A stretch of 17,985 bases of DNA from Kiritimatiellales bacterium (GCA_015486775.1 WFRA01000255.1:1-17985), one strand, 5' to 3'. Positions 1 to 8,292 are shown, numbered from the stretch's first letter. The notes: generated from the sequence alone by a model not told the origin. Made by a program: numbers and translations.

Positions 1-322
1 AGATAATTCCCGAAGGAAATAGTGCCAAAGGCACGGTTCGGCAACAAAGTGGTTCAAATAATTTTCCTTCACGCATTGCAGACGAAGAATTGAAGCAGAA
101 CGATTCGATGCAAAATCCTGGTTCCAAACGTCCCGCCCCATTTTGCATGGAATCATTTTGCAAACCCCCTCGCCTGCCATGCTGGAGGAACGGAGGCGGA
201 TGATCCGCGCCGATGCGCGGTTTGTCCATCTGGATTTGGAGGTTTCCAGGGATTGGAAGCGCTCACGGAATCCTAACACTTTGGAAGTTGCCCGGCGTCG
301 CGAAATAGCCGAGATTGGGGAC
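1..322. other. Left-edge region without a supported gene
   Basis: I see no convincing gene here. A + strand frame is open from base 3 to a stop at 201-203, but its translation is low in recognisable features and has no start or ribosome site in view. The response-regulator frame is also open upstream to an ATG at 143, but those 60 residues do not belong to the receiver domain. The stretch holds a small hairpin (GTGCC-AAA-GGCAC, 22-34), one full copy of the gapped palindrome (244-258) and one half copy (122-131). A promoter for the two-component operon should lie here, but I could not pick one out. Confidence 0.5.
244..258. repeat. Gapped palindrome TTCCARNNNYTGGAA, site 1
   Basis: Perfect arms, spacer GGGAT. 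Non-coding, 65 bp upstream of the response regulator start. Confidence 0.9.
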
Positions 323-1024
323 ATGGAAAGAAAGAAAATACTTGTGGTCGAGGACGAGGTGCCCATCCAAGAGCTGCTGCGCTTCAATCTGGAGCGGCGG
401 AACCACCGCGTGGAGGTGGTCGGCACTGGCGAGGCGGCACTCGGTGCCGTCGGCGCGTTCCGTCCGGATCTGGTTCTGCTCGACATCATGCTACCGGGCA
501 CGGACGGACTGGAGGTCTGCAAGCAGATCAAGACCAACCCCGAGACCCGCCGCATTCCCGTTATCATGCTCACTGCTCTGGGCGAGGAGGCCGACATCGT
601 GGCCGGACTGGAGTTGGGTGCCGACGACTATGTGACCAAGCCCTTCAGCCCGCGCGTGCTACTTGCCCGGGTGAAGGCCGCGCTACGGCGGACGGAACCG
701 GCACCCCAGGCAGGGGCGGAGGAGCTGCTGCGAATCCACAATATCGCGATTGATCCCGCACGCTATAAGGTGGCGGTCGATGGACGGGAAATCGCCCTGA
801 CCTCCACCGAGTTCAAGGTGCTGCAGCTTCTGGCCGGCCAGCCCGGCCGGGTCTTCACCCGCTACCAGATTGTCGACGGCGTCCATGGCGAAGACTATCC
901 CGTGACCGACCGCTCGGTGGATGTGCAGATTGTCGGCCTGCGCAAGAAGTTGGGCGAAGCTGGGCACTTCGTCGAAACCGTGCGGGGTATCGGCTACCGC
1001 CTCAGGGAGGAAGAGGGCGAATGA
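323..1024 (+). CDS. phoB: PhoB/OmpR-family DNA-binding response regulator
   Basis: This is a 233-residue response regulator, close to the usual PhoB length. The receiver domain spans about residues 4-118. It has the acidic pocket E10-D11-E12, the phospho-acceptor D54 (VLLDIMLPG), T84 and K106 (TKPF). A winged-helix OmpR/PhoB output domain fills about 135-230, ending in the typical FVETVRGIGYRL. I chose ATG 323 over the upstream ATG at 143 because MERKKILVVEDE is a standard receiver start and the 60 extra residues match nothing. The stop overlaps the start of the histidine kinase gene (ATGA, 1021-1024), so the pair is translationally coupled. Phosphate sensing is inferred from family resemblance. 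No pst or phoU gene is visible, so another stimulus is possible. Confidence 0.9.
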   Translation: MERKKILVVEDEVPIQELLRFNLERRNHRVEVVGTGEAALGAVGAFRPDLVLLDIMLPGTDGLEVCKQIKTNPETRRIPVIMLTALGEEADIVAGLELGADDYVTKPFSPRVLLARVKAALRRTEPAPQAGAEELLRIHNIAIDPARYKVAVDGREIALTSTEFKVLQLLAGQPGRVFTRYQIVDGVHGEDYPVTDRSVDVQIVGLRKKLGEAGHFVETVRGIGYRLREEEGE

Positions 1025-2799
1025 AAAAGACCCATCTCTTCTGGCAGCTTTTCCCCTCCTACTGGGCACTAACGGTCGTATCCATCCTCGCCGTGGCCAT
1101 CTATGCCTTCCACGCCTCCTCGGCCCTCTATTTCCAGACCCTGGAAAACGATCTCTCCAGCCGCGCAAAGCTGATGGCCAACCAGATTCAGGCGGACGGC
1201 GGCACCGATCCGGACGCGCTCTGCAAGGCGATGGGCCGGGCGGTCGCCACCCGCTTCACCCTCATTGCGCCCGACGGCACGGTGCTGGCCGATTCCAGCA
1301 AGGCTCCGTCCACGATGGAAAACCACGCGGGGCGACCGGAGGTGCGCCAGGCACTGGCCGGAAAGACCGGCACCGCCCGCCGCTACAGCCGGACGCTGGG
1401 CAAAAAGATGATGTATGTGGCCGTGCCAGTCCGCAACGGCGACCGGAAAATCGACTTCGCTATCCGCGCAGCACTTCCGATGACGGCTATCACCGGCGAA
1501 CTCAACTCGGCCACCCGGCGGGTGGTGAACGCCTCCCTGCTGGCTGGCCTGCTCTCGCTGGTGGTCTGCATCGCCGTGGTGCGGTATATCGCCGCCCCGC
1601 TACACGGTATGGCTCGCACCGCAGAAAAGTTCGCCAAGGGCGACTTTGGCCTCCGCATCCCCGCCCAGCAGGCCACCGAGCTCGACGACCTCGCGCAGGC
1701 GCTCAACACCATGGCCGGCCAGCTTGGCGAGACGCTCGACAGCCTTAGCGAACAGCGCAACGAACAACAGGCCGTCCTCTCCAGTATGGACGAAGGCGTG
1801 GTCGCCATCGACCGGCATGAACGCGTCATCCACATGAACCGCGTGGCCGGGGCAATCCTCGGTATCGATCCCCGCAAGACCAAGGGTACGATAGTCCAGC
1901 AGGTTGTCCGCCAGGCCAACCTCCAGAATTTTGTCTGGGAAACCCTAAAATCGCACAAAAAGATTTCGCGCGACCTGATCCTGAGCGGGAACCCCGAAAA
2001 GCAGATCCTAGCCACCGGCCGGATGCTCAACAACGCGGATGGGAAATCCATCGGGGCGCTCGTCGTTCTGCGCGATGTCACCCAGCTGCGCCACCTCGAA
2101 ACCGTCCGCGCCGATTTTGTGGCCAACGTCTCCCACGAGCTCAAAACCCCCATCACCTCCATCAAAGGCTTTGTCGAAACGCTGCTTTCCAGCGACTGGA
2201 ACCACGAGCCCGAGGCCCGGCGCTTCCTGGAAATTATCCGGCAACAGTCCGACCGCCTCGGCGCGATTATCGACGACCTGCTGACGCTCTCGCGTCTGGA
2301 GCAAAAGGAGGGGGTGATCCTCAAGGAACCCTGCCCGCTGGAGAGCATATTCTCCCATGCCGCCAACCTCTGCCAGATCCAAGCATTGGAAAAAGAGATC
2401 GCGATCGAGTCCACCTGTCCGGAGGGGCTGGAATTCTCCATCAACGCCCCGCTGCTGGAGCAGGCGCTCGTCAACCTGCTGATGAACGCCATCAAATATT
2501 CCGACCCCGGGAAAACCGTCCGCCTCTCCGCCGCCGCGCACGTCGAGCAGGTTTGCATCGTGGTCGAAGACGAAGGCTTCGGTATCGAACGCCAGCACCT
2601 CGACCGGCTCTTCGAACGCTTCTACCGCGTTGACACCGCCCGCAGCCGCAAGCTCGGCGGCACCGGACTGGGTCTCTCCATCGTCAAGCACATCGTGCAG
2701 GCTCATGGCGGAGCCATCGCTGTCGAGAGCCAGCCGGGCAAGGGAAGCACCTTCACCATCACCCTCCCCCGCTACACGGAGGAGGTCTCCCGACCCTAG
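1021..2799 (+). CDS. phoR: PhoR-type membrane sensor histidine kinase
   Basis: This is a 592-residue sensor kinase, the cognate partner of the upstream regulator. Segments in order: TM1 at about 10-33; an extracytoplasmic sensor region at about 35-165 that includes APDGTVLADS, a Cache/PAS-like stretch; TM2 at about 171-190; a HAMP linker at about 190-245; a cytoplasmic PAS domain at about 250-355; a HisKA domain with the phosphorylated H372 in FVANVSHELKTP; and an HATPase_c domain with the N box (N489), G1 (DEGFGIE, 517-523), F box (FERFYR) and G2 (GGTGLGLS, 546-553). The large outer-domain-plus-PAS layout resembles Bacillus PhoR/ResE more than E. coli PhoR. The stop TAG at 2797-2799 overlaps the stop of the convergent radical SAM gene. 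Two copies of the gapped palindrome (1132, 2187) lie inside the gene. Confidence 0.9.
   Translation: MKKTHLFWQLFPSYWALTVVSILAVAIYAFHASSALYFQTLENDLSSRAKLMANQIQADGGTDPDALCKAMGRAVATRFTLIAPDGTVLADSSKAPSTMENHAGRPEVRQALAGKTGTARRYSRTLGKKMMYVAVPVRNGDRKIDFAIRAALPMTAITGELNSATRRVVNASLLAGLLSLVVCIAVVRYIAAPLHGMARTAEKFAKGDFGLRIPAQQATELDDLAQALNTMAGQLGETLDSLSEQRNEQQAVLSSMDEGVVAIDRHERVIHMNRVAGAILGIDPRKTKGTIVQQVVRQANLQNFVWETLKSHKKISRDLILSGNPEKQILATGRMLNNADGKSIGALVVLRDVTQLRHLETVRADFVANVSHELKTPITSIKGFVETLLSSDWNHEPEARRFLEIIRQQSDRLGAIIDDLLTLSRLEQKEGVILKEPCPLESIFSHAANLCQIQALEKEIAIESTCPEGLEFSINAPLLEQALVNLLMNAIKYSDPGKTVRLSAAAHVEQVCIVVEDEGFGIERQHLDRLFERFYRVDTARSRKLGGTGLGLSIVKHIVQAHGGAIAVESQPGKGSTFTITLPRYTEEVSRP
1132..1146. 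repeat. Gapped palindrome, site 2
   Basis: Perfect arms, spacer GACCC. In the kinase gene, read as FQTLE. Confidence 0.9.
2187..2201. repeat. Gapped palindrome, site 3
   Basis: Perfect arms, spacer GCGAC. In the kinase gene, in a different frame (SSDWN). Confidence 0.9.
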
Positions 2800-4559
2800 G
2801 ACTCCGCTTCCAGCCATTGGAAAACCGGAAGGTCGAGGCCGGTGCCGAGCATAAAGTTGTAGGTGGCGCGCTTGAGCGCTTGGCCGACGGCTTCGAGGTC
2901 GTGGTCGAATTCCGCCGCGAAGGGAATTTCGTTGAGGGCAAAGGTAGAGGGTTCCGGCGGCAGGAGCTCGATGCCGTATCTTTCGGGGTGGATCGAAATA
3001 TCGCTGTGCGCCGTCAGCGCGAAGCGGTGCCAATAGGCGGAGTGCAGGATTCCGGTGTCGAAAAGCCGCCGCACGGTTTCCAAGGTTTGGAAGGTTTCGT
3101 CGAAGGTCTGCGTCGGGAAGCCATACATCAGGTAGGCGTGCGTCAGGATGCCCGCGTCGGCGAGGTCGGTCAGCACCCGCGCGGCGTGCTCCATCGCGAT
3201 CCCCTTGCGCATGAGCTTGAGCGTCCGGTCGCAGCCGGTCTCCAGCCCGCCCGTCACGGCAATGCATCCGGCGGCGGCCATTTTTTGGATGAGCGCGGTG
3301 GAGAAGCGTTTCTCGAAACGGATGTTTCCCCACCACTCGATTTGCAGGCCGCGCCGCAGGATTTCGTTGCACAGCCCATCGAGCAGATCGGGCGGCAATG
3401 CTTCGTCGACAAAATGGAAGCCGTTGAATCCGGTCTGCTCCATCACGGTCTCGACCCAGTTGCAGACGGTAGCCGGAGCGGCGGGGTCGTAGCGGCAGAT
3501 GTAGTCGATCGAGGTGTCGCAAAAGGCGCAACGGCTCCAGCAGCATCCGTGGGCGAGCACCAGCTTGTTCCACTTTCCATCCGACCACAGCCGCGTTACG
3601 GAATTGAGCATTTCGAAGAGGCCAAAATAGTCGCCAAGTTCCAACCCTTGGAAGTCCGGCGGCGGAAGTTTGTCGTGTGGCACCTCGGTGGCTTCCGAGG
3701 TCTGGAAGCAGACTGCCCCACCCTCGCGGACAAAGGTACGGACAGGTTCGCCGCCCTCGACCAAGCGCTGGAGCGGAAGAAATCCGCTGTCGAGCGTGAT
3801 GGCGTCCACATAGTCAAAGATGGCTGGATCGGACAGCCCACGCAGCTCCGTGTTCGCAAACCCACCTCCTAAAACAACTCTCACACTTCCGGAAGTGTGA
3901 TAAATCCGCCGAGCGACAATCAGCGCTCCCATCAGGCAGCCGGGGAACGGAACCGTGAGCACCACCATTTCCGGTTGGTACCTAGTCATGGTAGCATCGG
4001 TCAATTCTTCCAGCCATTGGAAAAAGAGCGAACCGCCCTGCTCCAGTTCGTCGCGCAGGGTTCCAAAGTTTGGAAGGCTGGCGGCGAGTTTTTCGGCATA
4101 GCGCGAAAAGCCAAAAAGAGGATCAACGACGGCGGCCGCGTCGGCCAGGTCGTCGAGGTAGAGGCTGGCTAGGTGGCGGGCGCGGTCGGCGGTTTCCAAT
4201 CCCCGGAAGTTCCAGCCAAGCTGAGCCTCCTGTTCGTAGGCTCGTGCAATGTTTTCGCCTTCGGGCAGGTAGCCGCGCGCGGCAATCCGTTCGGCGGCCT
4301 CCGGCTTGCGATCCTGCAGGAAGGCGATCACGTCTTCAATTGTGTCGGCATAGTCGCGTGCGGTTTCGTCCGAGGCCTCCAGCTCTTCGCAGAGCGCCAG
4401 TACCCCCGCGCGGGAAAAGAGGCGCAGGAGCAGTTCGAGCGAGAGGTCGGACTGGACGGCCTCGTGCCCGAGCGACTTTAGCCAGGCGGCGAGCAGCGGC
4501 GTGGCGGCGTACGGGGTGTTGGGCTGGAGCAGCGGCGGCGTGACGAGCAGGATTTTCAT
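2796..4559 (-). CDS. B12-binding-domain radical SAM protein, function unknown
   Basis: This is a 587-residue protein. The N terminus (MKILLVTPPLLQPNTPYAAT) and the region to about 300, including VRVVLGGGFANTEL, have the Rossmann-like look of cobalamin-binding radical SAM proteins. The radical SAM cluster motif is C340-x3-C344-x2-C347 (CCWSRCAFC). The TIM-barrel part follows with GGLETGCDRTLKLMRKG and YLMYGFPTQT. Substrate and product cannot be read from the sequence. The start is ATG 4559, giving a canonical MKILLVTPP; a 61-residue upstream extension of the frame runs through the neighbouring gene and is rejected. The gene sits 10 nt behind the TonB-like gene, so the two are probably one operon, though no clear Shine-Dalgarno is seen. 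It carries four perfect gapped palindromes (2808, 3078, 3639, 4008) plus a fifth at 4061, and a perfect 20-bp palindrome at 3881. Confidence 0.85.
   Translation of the reverse strand: MKILLVTPPLLQPNTPYAATPLLAAWLKSLGHEAVQSDLSLELLLRLFSRAGVLALCEELEASDETARDYADTIEDVIAFLQDRKPEAAERIAARGYLPEGENIARAYEQEAQLGWNFRGLETADRARHLASLYLDDLADAAAVVDPLFGFSRYAEKLAASLPNFGTLRDELEQGGSLFFQWLEELTDATMTRYQPEMVVLTVPFPGCLMGALIVARRIYHTSGSVRVVLGGGFANTELRGLSDPAIFDYVDAITLDSGFLPLQRLVEGGEPVRTFVREGGAVCFQTSEATEVPHDKLPPPDFQGLELGDYFGLFEMLNSVTRLWSDGKWNKLVLAHGCCWSRCAFCDTSIDYICRYDPAAPATVCNWVETVMEQTGFNGFHFVDEALPPDLLDGLCNEILRRGLQIEWWGNIRFEKRFSTALIQKMAAAGCIAVTGGLETGCDRTLKLMRKGIAMEHAARVLTDLADAGILTHAYLMYGFPTQTFDETFQTLETVRRLFDTGILHSAYWHRFALTAHSDISIHPERYGIELLPPEPSTFALNEIPFAAEFDHDLEAVGQALKRATYNFMLGTGLDLPVFQWLEAES
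2808..2822. repeat. Gapped palindrome, site 4
   Basis: Perfect arms, spacer GCCAT. At the 3' end of the radical SAM gene (FQWLE). A one-mismatch copy lies at 2377-2391 in the kinase gene. Confidence 0.9.
3078..3092. repeat. Gapped palindrome, site 5
   Basis: Perfect arms, spacer AGGTT. Radical SAM gene, FQTLE. Confidence 0.9.
3639..3653. repeat. Gapped palindrome, site 6
   Basis: Perfect arms, spacer ACCCT. Radical SAM gene, FQGLE. One-mismatch copies lie at 3693-3707 and 4194-4208. Confidence 0.9.
3881..3900. repeat. Perfect 20-bp palindrome inside the radical SAM gene
   Basis: TCACACTTCCGGAAGTGTGA is its own reverse complement with no spacer. It lies in coding sequence for YHTSGSVR. Its TTCC-GGAA core resembles a collapsed version of the gapped palindrome found around it. 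A function is not evident. Confidence 0.9.
4008..4022. repeat. Gapped palindrome, site 7
   Basis: Perfect arms, spacer GCCAT. Radical SAM gene, FQWLE. Confidence 0.9.
4061..4075. repeat. Gapped palindrome, site 8
   Basis: Perfect arms, spacer AAGTT. Radical SAM gene, a different frame (LPNFGT), only 38 bp from site 7. Confidence 0.9.
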
Positions 4560-4569
4560 GGAGGGAAAA

Positions 4570-6441
4570 TCAGGAGGAGGACATATCCCAAAAGCGGTCG
4601 GAAAACTTGGGACGCGGCGGATGGACGCGCTCGCCCTGCTTGTTGAAGTGGCGTCCGACGGGAAATACCCTGAGCTTTTCAACGATGTCGAGCAACCAGT
4701 CGTGGGACAGGTTCTGCGCGATAAGCACCCCGCGTTCGTCATACACCAGGATCATGTAGCCCTTGTATTTTTCGCCACGCAGGGTACCCCCGTAGTTTTC
4801 ATAGCGGCGCAGGATCTTTTTTTTGCCATAAAACTCAAAACTACCTTCAGGAGTCGGAGTAAACGTCTTAATCTGCCGATCAAGCAGAATGAAGTTGTTG
4901 CCATCATACTCGTCGGCAATCACATAGAGTTCAACCCTGAGCGGATGCGTATATTTCTTCATGTTCTGTTGCGTGATCAGCACGCCGCCGGCAAACTCCT
5001 GCGCGGTCGGGATCGCCATCCCGGTATTGGGATTGTACAGCACCTTAAAATTGGAGGTGTCTCTCTTGAAATCCATCCTGAGATCCGGTGGATCGAGTAG
5101 CTCAAGAAGGTTTGAATCCTCCTCCGAAAACTCGGACGGCGGTACCTTTATCACCTTCCCGCGTTTCGACTTCAGCACCACCCTCCCGCCCATGAGGGTC
5201 ACGTATTTGGCTTCGATGCTTTTCCCGTTGTTCAGCGTCCACGTCCGCAGTTCGGTGCCGGTGTCGACCGGAGCCGCCGGCTCCGGCTCGGCAGATGGGG
5301 CATCGGCCGACGGCAAGGACGATCCACTCGTGTCGTAATCGGAAAAAACCGGGCCGTTGGTGAGCGATAGATGACCCTCCCACATAAATTCATAGACCGC
5401 ATCGATCTGATCGCGCGTGAGCTCCGCCGTCTTGAAGATGGGCAGCACCGGATTGTCCTGCGGCAGCGGAGCCCGGGGATAATCCACCCCGTCCACTTGC
5501 ACCGCAATCATGGCGGCGAAAAGCCCTCCCTTGTAATCGCCGGCGATCACCTCCATCTGTTTTGGAACGCCGGGTTCGAGATCGATCCAGTCGGAGGCAT
5601 AGGCGTACCAATGACCCAGGTGGTAGTTCAGCGGCTTGAACGACTTGCCGGGAAGTACGTTTTCGAACTGGTTCTTGTAGTCCATCACCACCTTTCCGTC
5701 CAGGCGGATGAGCAGGAAGTTGTCGCCCATCACCACAAAACGGAAGCGTATCGCGTCCTTGTGCACCAACTGCCCCTTGTAGTACAACATGTACTGGTAG
5801 GGATACATCTCCCGCTCCCCGAAGGCCCAGGGGCCGAGAGCCGAGGTGATGGGGGGAATCATGATCATCGGCGAGTACAGCTTGCGGGGTGATTTGTAGA
5901 ACCGTGCCACGGAGCTGGTCTTCCACCCGCTCTCAATAAACTTTTCAACATACTCCTTGAACTTGACTGAATCCTCGGCAGACAATGCCACGGTCGGTGT
6001 CCCACCGTTGCGATCGCGCTTGAAATCGTAGACCACCCCCTCGAAATCGTTGCCGATGCTCTGCTCGCCGCCAAAAATGCTGACCGAGTCGAGATCGGGC
6101 ATCAGATCGAACCCGATGTCGCCCCCGGCAAGCCCCTCGGCCATGCCGGACATTTCCGGGAGTTGAATGTCGGGCATGCTCGTCTTCTGCACCTTGGTGA
6201 CGATACGAGTGGTTGGCTTGGGCTTAGAGGATTTCTTGATCCTCACTTTCGGCTTCTTAAGCTTCATCTTCGGCCGCTCGACCGCCTTAGGCGGGGCAAA
6301 CTCCACCTCCTTCTGCTTCACCACCGTGAAGACCACGAACATACCGGCCAGGAAAAAAAGCCCCGCATGGATCAGAATGCTGATGACCACGGCTGTGGGG
6401 GTGCCCTTCACAACCCTCTTCTCTTTTTTCACTTGTCCCAT
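4570..6441 (-). CDS. TonB-like membrane-anchored protein with PA14-like and SHD1-like regions
   Basis: This is a 623-residue protein of unknown function. A short basic N terminus is followed by one TM segment (about 16-41), then a Lys/Pro-rich stretch (about 48-80) that resembles the periplasmic spacer of TonB/ExbD-type proteins. A Gly-rich segment follows (95-135). Residues about 135-330 look PA14-like (GVVYDFKRD at the start, FRFVVMGDNFLLIRLDGKVV in the middle). After an acidic Pro/Ala/Glu linker comes an SHD1-like domain (about 398-447: RTWTLNNGKSIEAKYV... VPPSEFSEEDSNLL). The last 170 residues are unassigned, and no TonB C-terminal domain is seen. I chose ATG 6441 because GGAG lies 8 nt upstream; a GTG three codons earlier lacks such a site. 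It probably heads an operon with the radical SAM gene. It could be a periplasmic or cell-envelope protein. Confidence 0.75.
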   Translation of the reverse strand: MGQVKKEKRVVKGTPTAVVISILIHAGLFFLAGMFVVFTVVKQKEVEFAPPKAVERPKMKLKKPKVRIKKSSKPKPTTRIVTKVQKTSMPDIQLPEMSGMAEGLAGGDIGFDLMPDLDSVSIFGGEQSIGNDFEGVVYDFKRDRNGGTPTVALSAEDSVKFKEYVEKFIESGWKTSSVARFYKSPRKLYSPMIMIPPITSALGPWAFGEREMYPYQYMLYYKGQLVHKDAIRFRFVVMGDNFLLIRLDGKVVMDYKNQFENVLPGKSFKPLNYHLGHWYAYASDWIDLEPGVPKQMEVIAGDYKGGLFAAMIAVQVDGVDYPRAPLPQDNPVLPIFKTAELTRDQIDAVYEFMWEGHLSLTNGPVFSDYDTSGSSLPSADAPSAEPEPAAPVDTGTELRTWTLNNGKSIEAKYVTLMGGRVVLKSKRGKVIKVPPSEFSEEDSNLLELLDPPDLRMDFKRDTSNFKVLYNPNTGMAIPTAQEFAGGVLITQQNMKKYTHPLRVELYVIADEYDGNNFILLDRQIKTFTPTPEGSFEFYGKKKILRRYENYGGTLRGEKYKGYMILVYDERGVLIAQNLSHDWLLDIVEKLRVFPVGRHFNKQGERVHPPRPKFSDRFWDMSSS

Positions 6442-6610
6442 CCCATCCACTCCATCGCTAGAAGCCCCGTCCGCCGACGGTTCCTTAAAATAAAGATCAC
6501 TGTAAACGAAATAATCGGGAGAGAATGCATAAAAAACAGAGGGGGATCAATTCCTTTTGCGGAACATCTCCATTTTCTCACGTGCCATTAAAAAAACACC
6601 AAAGATATCC

Positions 6611-6638
6611 TTGCGTTGGAAGGGTTGGTTTGTATAAA
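6611..6638 (+). promoter_or_regulatory. Possible sigma70-type promoter for rpmE
   Basis: TTGCGT (6611-6616) and TATAAA (6633-6638) are 16 nt apart, about 35 nt upstream of the L31 start. The L31 ribosome site GAGGA (6661-6665) lies 8 nt before the ATG. This is a consensus match only. Confidence 0.4.
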
Positions 6639-6673
6639 AACCACGCTCCTAAACGAATTAGAGGATTTTAGCC

Positions 6674-6880
6674 ATGAAAACAGATATTCATCCCAACTAC
6701 GACGATGCCGTGATCCACTGCGCCTGCGGAAACGAGATCAAAACGAAATCGACCGTCAAGAAAATGCACGTGAACACCTGCTCCAGTTGCCACCCCTTCT
6801 TTACCGGTAGTGCCAAGCTGATCGACACGGAGGGCCGCGTGGACCGCTTCAACAAGCGCTTCGCCCAAGGCTCCTACTAG
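6674..6880 (+). CDS. rpmE: 50S ribosomal protein L31 (zinc-binding form)
   Basis: This is a 68-residue protein with the standard bL31 layout: MKTDIHPNY at the start, the pairs C-x-C (HCACGNE) and C-x2-C (CSSCHPFFTG) that make the four-cysteine zinc site of the C+ form, and RVDRFNKRF near the end. It binds the large ribosomal subunit and helps bridge it to the small one. GAGGA lies 8 nt before the ATG. A strong terminator follows directly. The next gene is release factor 1, an arrangement also found in other bacteria. A zinc-free paralogue was not seen in the window. Confidence 0.95.
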   Translation: MKTDIHPNYDDAVIHCACGNEIKTKSTVKKMHVNTCSSCHPFFTGSAKLIDTEGRVDRFNKRFAQGSY

Positions 6881-6892
6881 CAACCTCGTCCG

Positions 6893-6928
6893 AAAGGCCG
6901 AACCTGCGTAAGCATGTTCGGCCTTTTT
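6893..6928 (+). terminator. Intrinsic terminator after rpmE
   Basis: An 11-bp stem (AAAGGCCGAAC, 6893-6903, pairing with GTTCGGCCTTT, 6916-6926) encloses a 12-nt loop and ends in a T run (6924-6928). It starts 12 nt after the L31 stop, so release factor 1 probably has its own promoter or depends on read-through. Confidence 0.85.
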
Positions 6929-7024
6929 GTGTCCACGCAGAATGGAAAACGGGAAAATTGAATCCCTAAAAAAGGCGCAACACCCCAGCTATTCTGCAAA
7001 TCCATTAATCCAAGGTTCTCTCCC

Positions 7025-8107
7025 ATGATCGACCACAGCTACCTCGAACAGCTCCAAGCCAAGCTCGGCGAGCTCGAAACGCGCATGTCGCAGCCCGAAG
7101 TCTCCGCCGACCCCCGAAAAATGCAGGAGTGCATGCGCGACTATTCGCACCAGAAAAAACTGGCCGCCTGCGCCCAAACCGTACTGGATCTAGTCGATGC
7201 CAAAGCCGAATCCGAAGCCATCCTAGCCGATGCTGGCTCCGATGGCGAACTGCGCGAAATGGCCGAGATGGAGCTGGCCGAGGTCGCCGAAAAATTGCCG
7301 CAGGCCGAGCGCGACATGATGGTGGCGCTCATCCCCCCCGACCCCACCGACAGTCGCAACGTCATCATCGAAATCCGCGCGGGCACCGGCGGCGACGAAG
7401 CCGGCCTCTTCTGCGGCGACCTCTACCGCATGTACACCCGCTACTTCGACATCAAAGGCTGGAAGCACCGCATGATCGATGTCAGCCCCTCCGAATCCGG
7501 TGGCTACAAGGAGGTCTCCTTCACGGTCGAGGGCGAGGATGTCTATAAAAGCCTGAAGCACGAGGGCGGCACCCACCGCGTCCAGCGCGTACCCCAGACC
7601 GAAACCCAAGGCCGCGTCCACACCTCCGCCGCCACCGTCGCCGTCCTCGCCGAAGCCGAAGAGGTCGACATCGAAGTCCGCACCGAAGACTTGCGCATCG
7701 ACACCTACCGCGCACAGGGCGCCGGCGGCCAGCACGTCAACACCACCGACTCCGCCATCCGCATCACCCACATTCCCACCGGCGTCGTCGTGCAGTGCCA
7801 GGACGAACGCTCGCAGCACAAGAACAAGGCCGCCGCCATGAAGGTCCTGCGCGCCCGCCTCTACGACGACCAGCAGCGAAAGCTCGCCGCAGAGCAGGCC
7901 TCCGAACGCAAATCCATGGTTGGCTCCGGCGACCGCTCCGAAAAGATCCGCACCTACAACTTTCCCCAGAACCGCCTGACCGACCACCGCATCAACCTCA
8001 CGCTCTACAAGCTCGATCGCGTCATGCAGGGCGACCTCGACGAAATCCTCAACGCCCTCTACGAGCACGATGTCGAGCTGCGAATCAAGCAGCAGATGGA
8101 AAAGTGA
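7025..8107 (+). CDS. prfA: Peptide chain release factor 1
   Basis: This is a 360-residue class I release factor of normal length. The catalytic GGQ (residues 234-236, [18 protein letters not shown]) enters the peptidyl-transferase centre and triggers peptidyl-tRNA hydrolysis. The codon-recognition tripeptide is of the RF1 PxT type (P190-Q-T192, in [18 protein letters not shown]) rather than the RF2 SPF, so it should read UAA and UAG. The central [14 protein letters not shown] and the C-terminal [20 protein letters not shown] are standard. The start is ATG 7025, preceded by a weak AAGG 9 nt upstream. No prmC methyltransferase gene follows; the next gene is convergent. Confidence 0.95.
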   Translation: MIDHSYLEQLQAKLGELETRMSQPEVSADPRKMQECMRDYSHQKKLAACAQTVLDLVDAKAESEAILADAGSDGELREMAEMELAEVAEKLPQAERDMMVALIPPDPTDSRNVIIEIRAGTGGDEAGLFCGDLYRMYTRYFDIKGWKHRMIDVSPSESGGYKEVSFTVEGEDVYKSLKHEGGTHRVQRVPQTETQGRVHTSAATVAVLAEAEEVDIEVRTEDLRIDTYRAQGAGGQHVNTTDSAIRITHIPTGVVVQCQDERSQHKNKAAAMKVLRARLYDDQQRKLAAEQASERKSMVGSGDRSEKIRTYNFPQNRLTDHRINLTLYKLDRVMQGDLDEILNALYEHDVELRIKQQMEK

Positions 8108-8210
8108 GCAAAAGGGTGTAGCGGCATTTCAGCGAAACGCCATGCGCCAAAGTCGCTTCAAAAACCGCCACCACAAACAGCGGAACTCCCAGAAAAAGCA
8201 GACCCCTCCC

Positions 8211-8225
8211 TTCCAGTGATTGGAA
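8211..8225. repeat. Gapped palindrome, site 9
   Basis: Perfect arms, spacer GTGAT. Intergenic, between convergent prfA and antiporter genes. Confidence 0.9.
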
Positions 8226-8250
8226 ATCTGGTCGGCAAAAACAGCCCAAA

Positions 8251-8292
8251 ACCTATCATCCAGAATGACGGCCGTCATACTGGATGATAGGT
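8251..8292. repeat. 42-bp inverted repeat with 21-nt arms and no spacer
   Basis: Left arm 8251-8271 and right arm 8272-8292 are reverse complements except at one position (A opposite A). The centre is TGACGGCCGTCA. It has no T tail, so it is not a standard intrinsic terminator, but a bidirectional stem between two convergent genes could still act as one. A protein-binding site or a mobile palindrome are alternatives. Confidence 0.85.

Noticed and set aside
3..203. Open frame at the left edge as the tail of an upstream gene
   Set aside because: The translation shows no recognisable features; sequence to the left would be needed.
143..322. 60-residue N-terminal extension of the response regulator
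   Set aside because: The receiver domain starts cleanly at ATG 323 and the extension has no family resemblance.
1383..2558. 391-codon antisense frame within the kinase gene
   Set aside because: Shadow of a GC-rich gene; its composition (Ser/Arg-rich) fits no protein and the sense gene is unambiguous.
4560..4742. 61-residue N-terminal extension of the radical SAM protein
   Set aside because: It would read through the end of the upstream gene in another frame; MKILLVTPP at 4559 is a typical start.
7223..8068. 281-codon antisense frame within prfA
   Set aside because: Gly/Val/Ala/Asp-rich shadow opposite a clear release factor gene.
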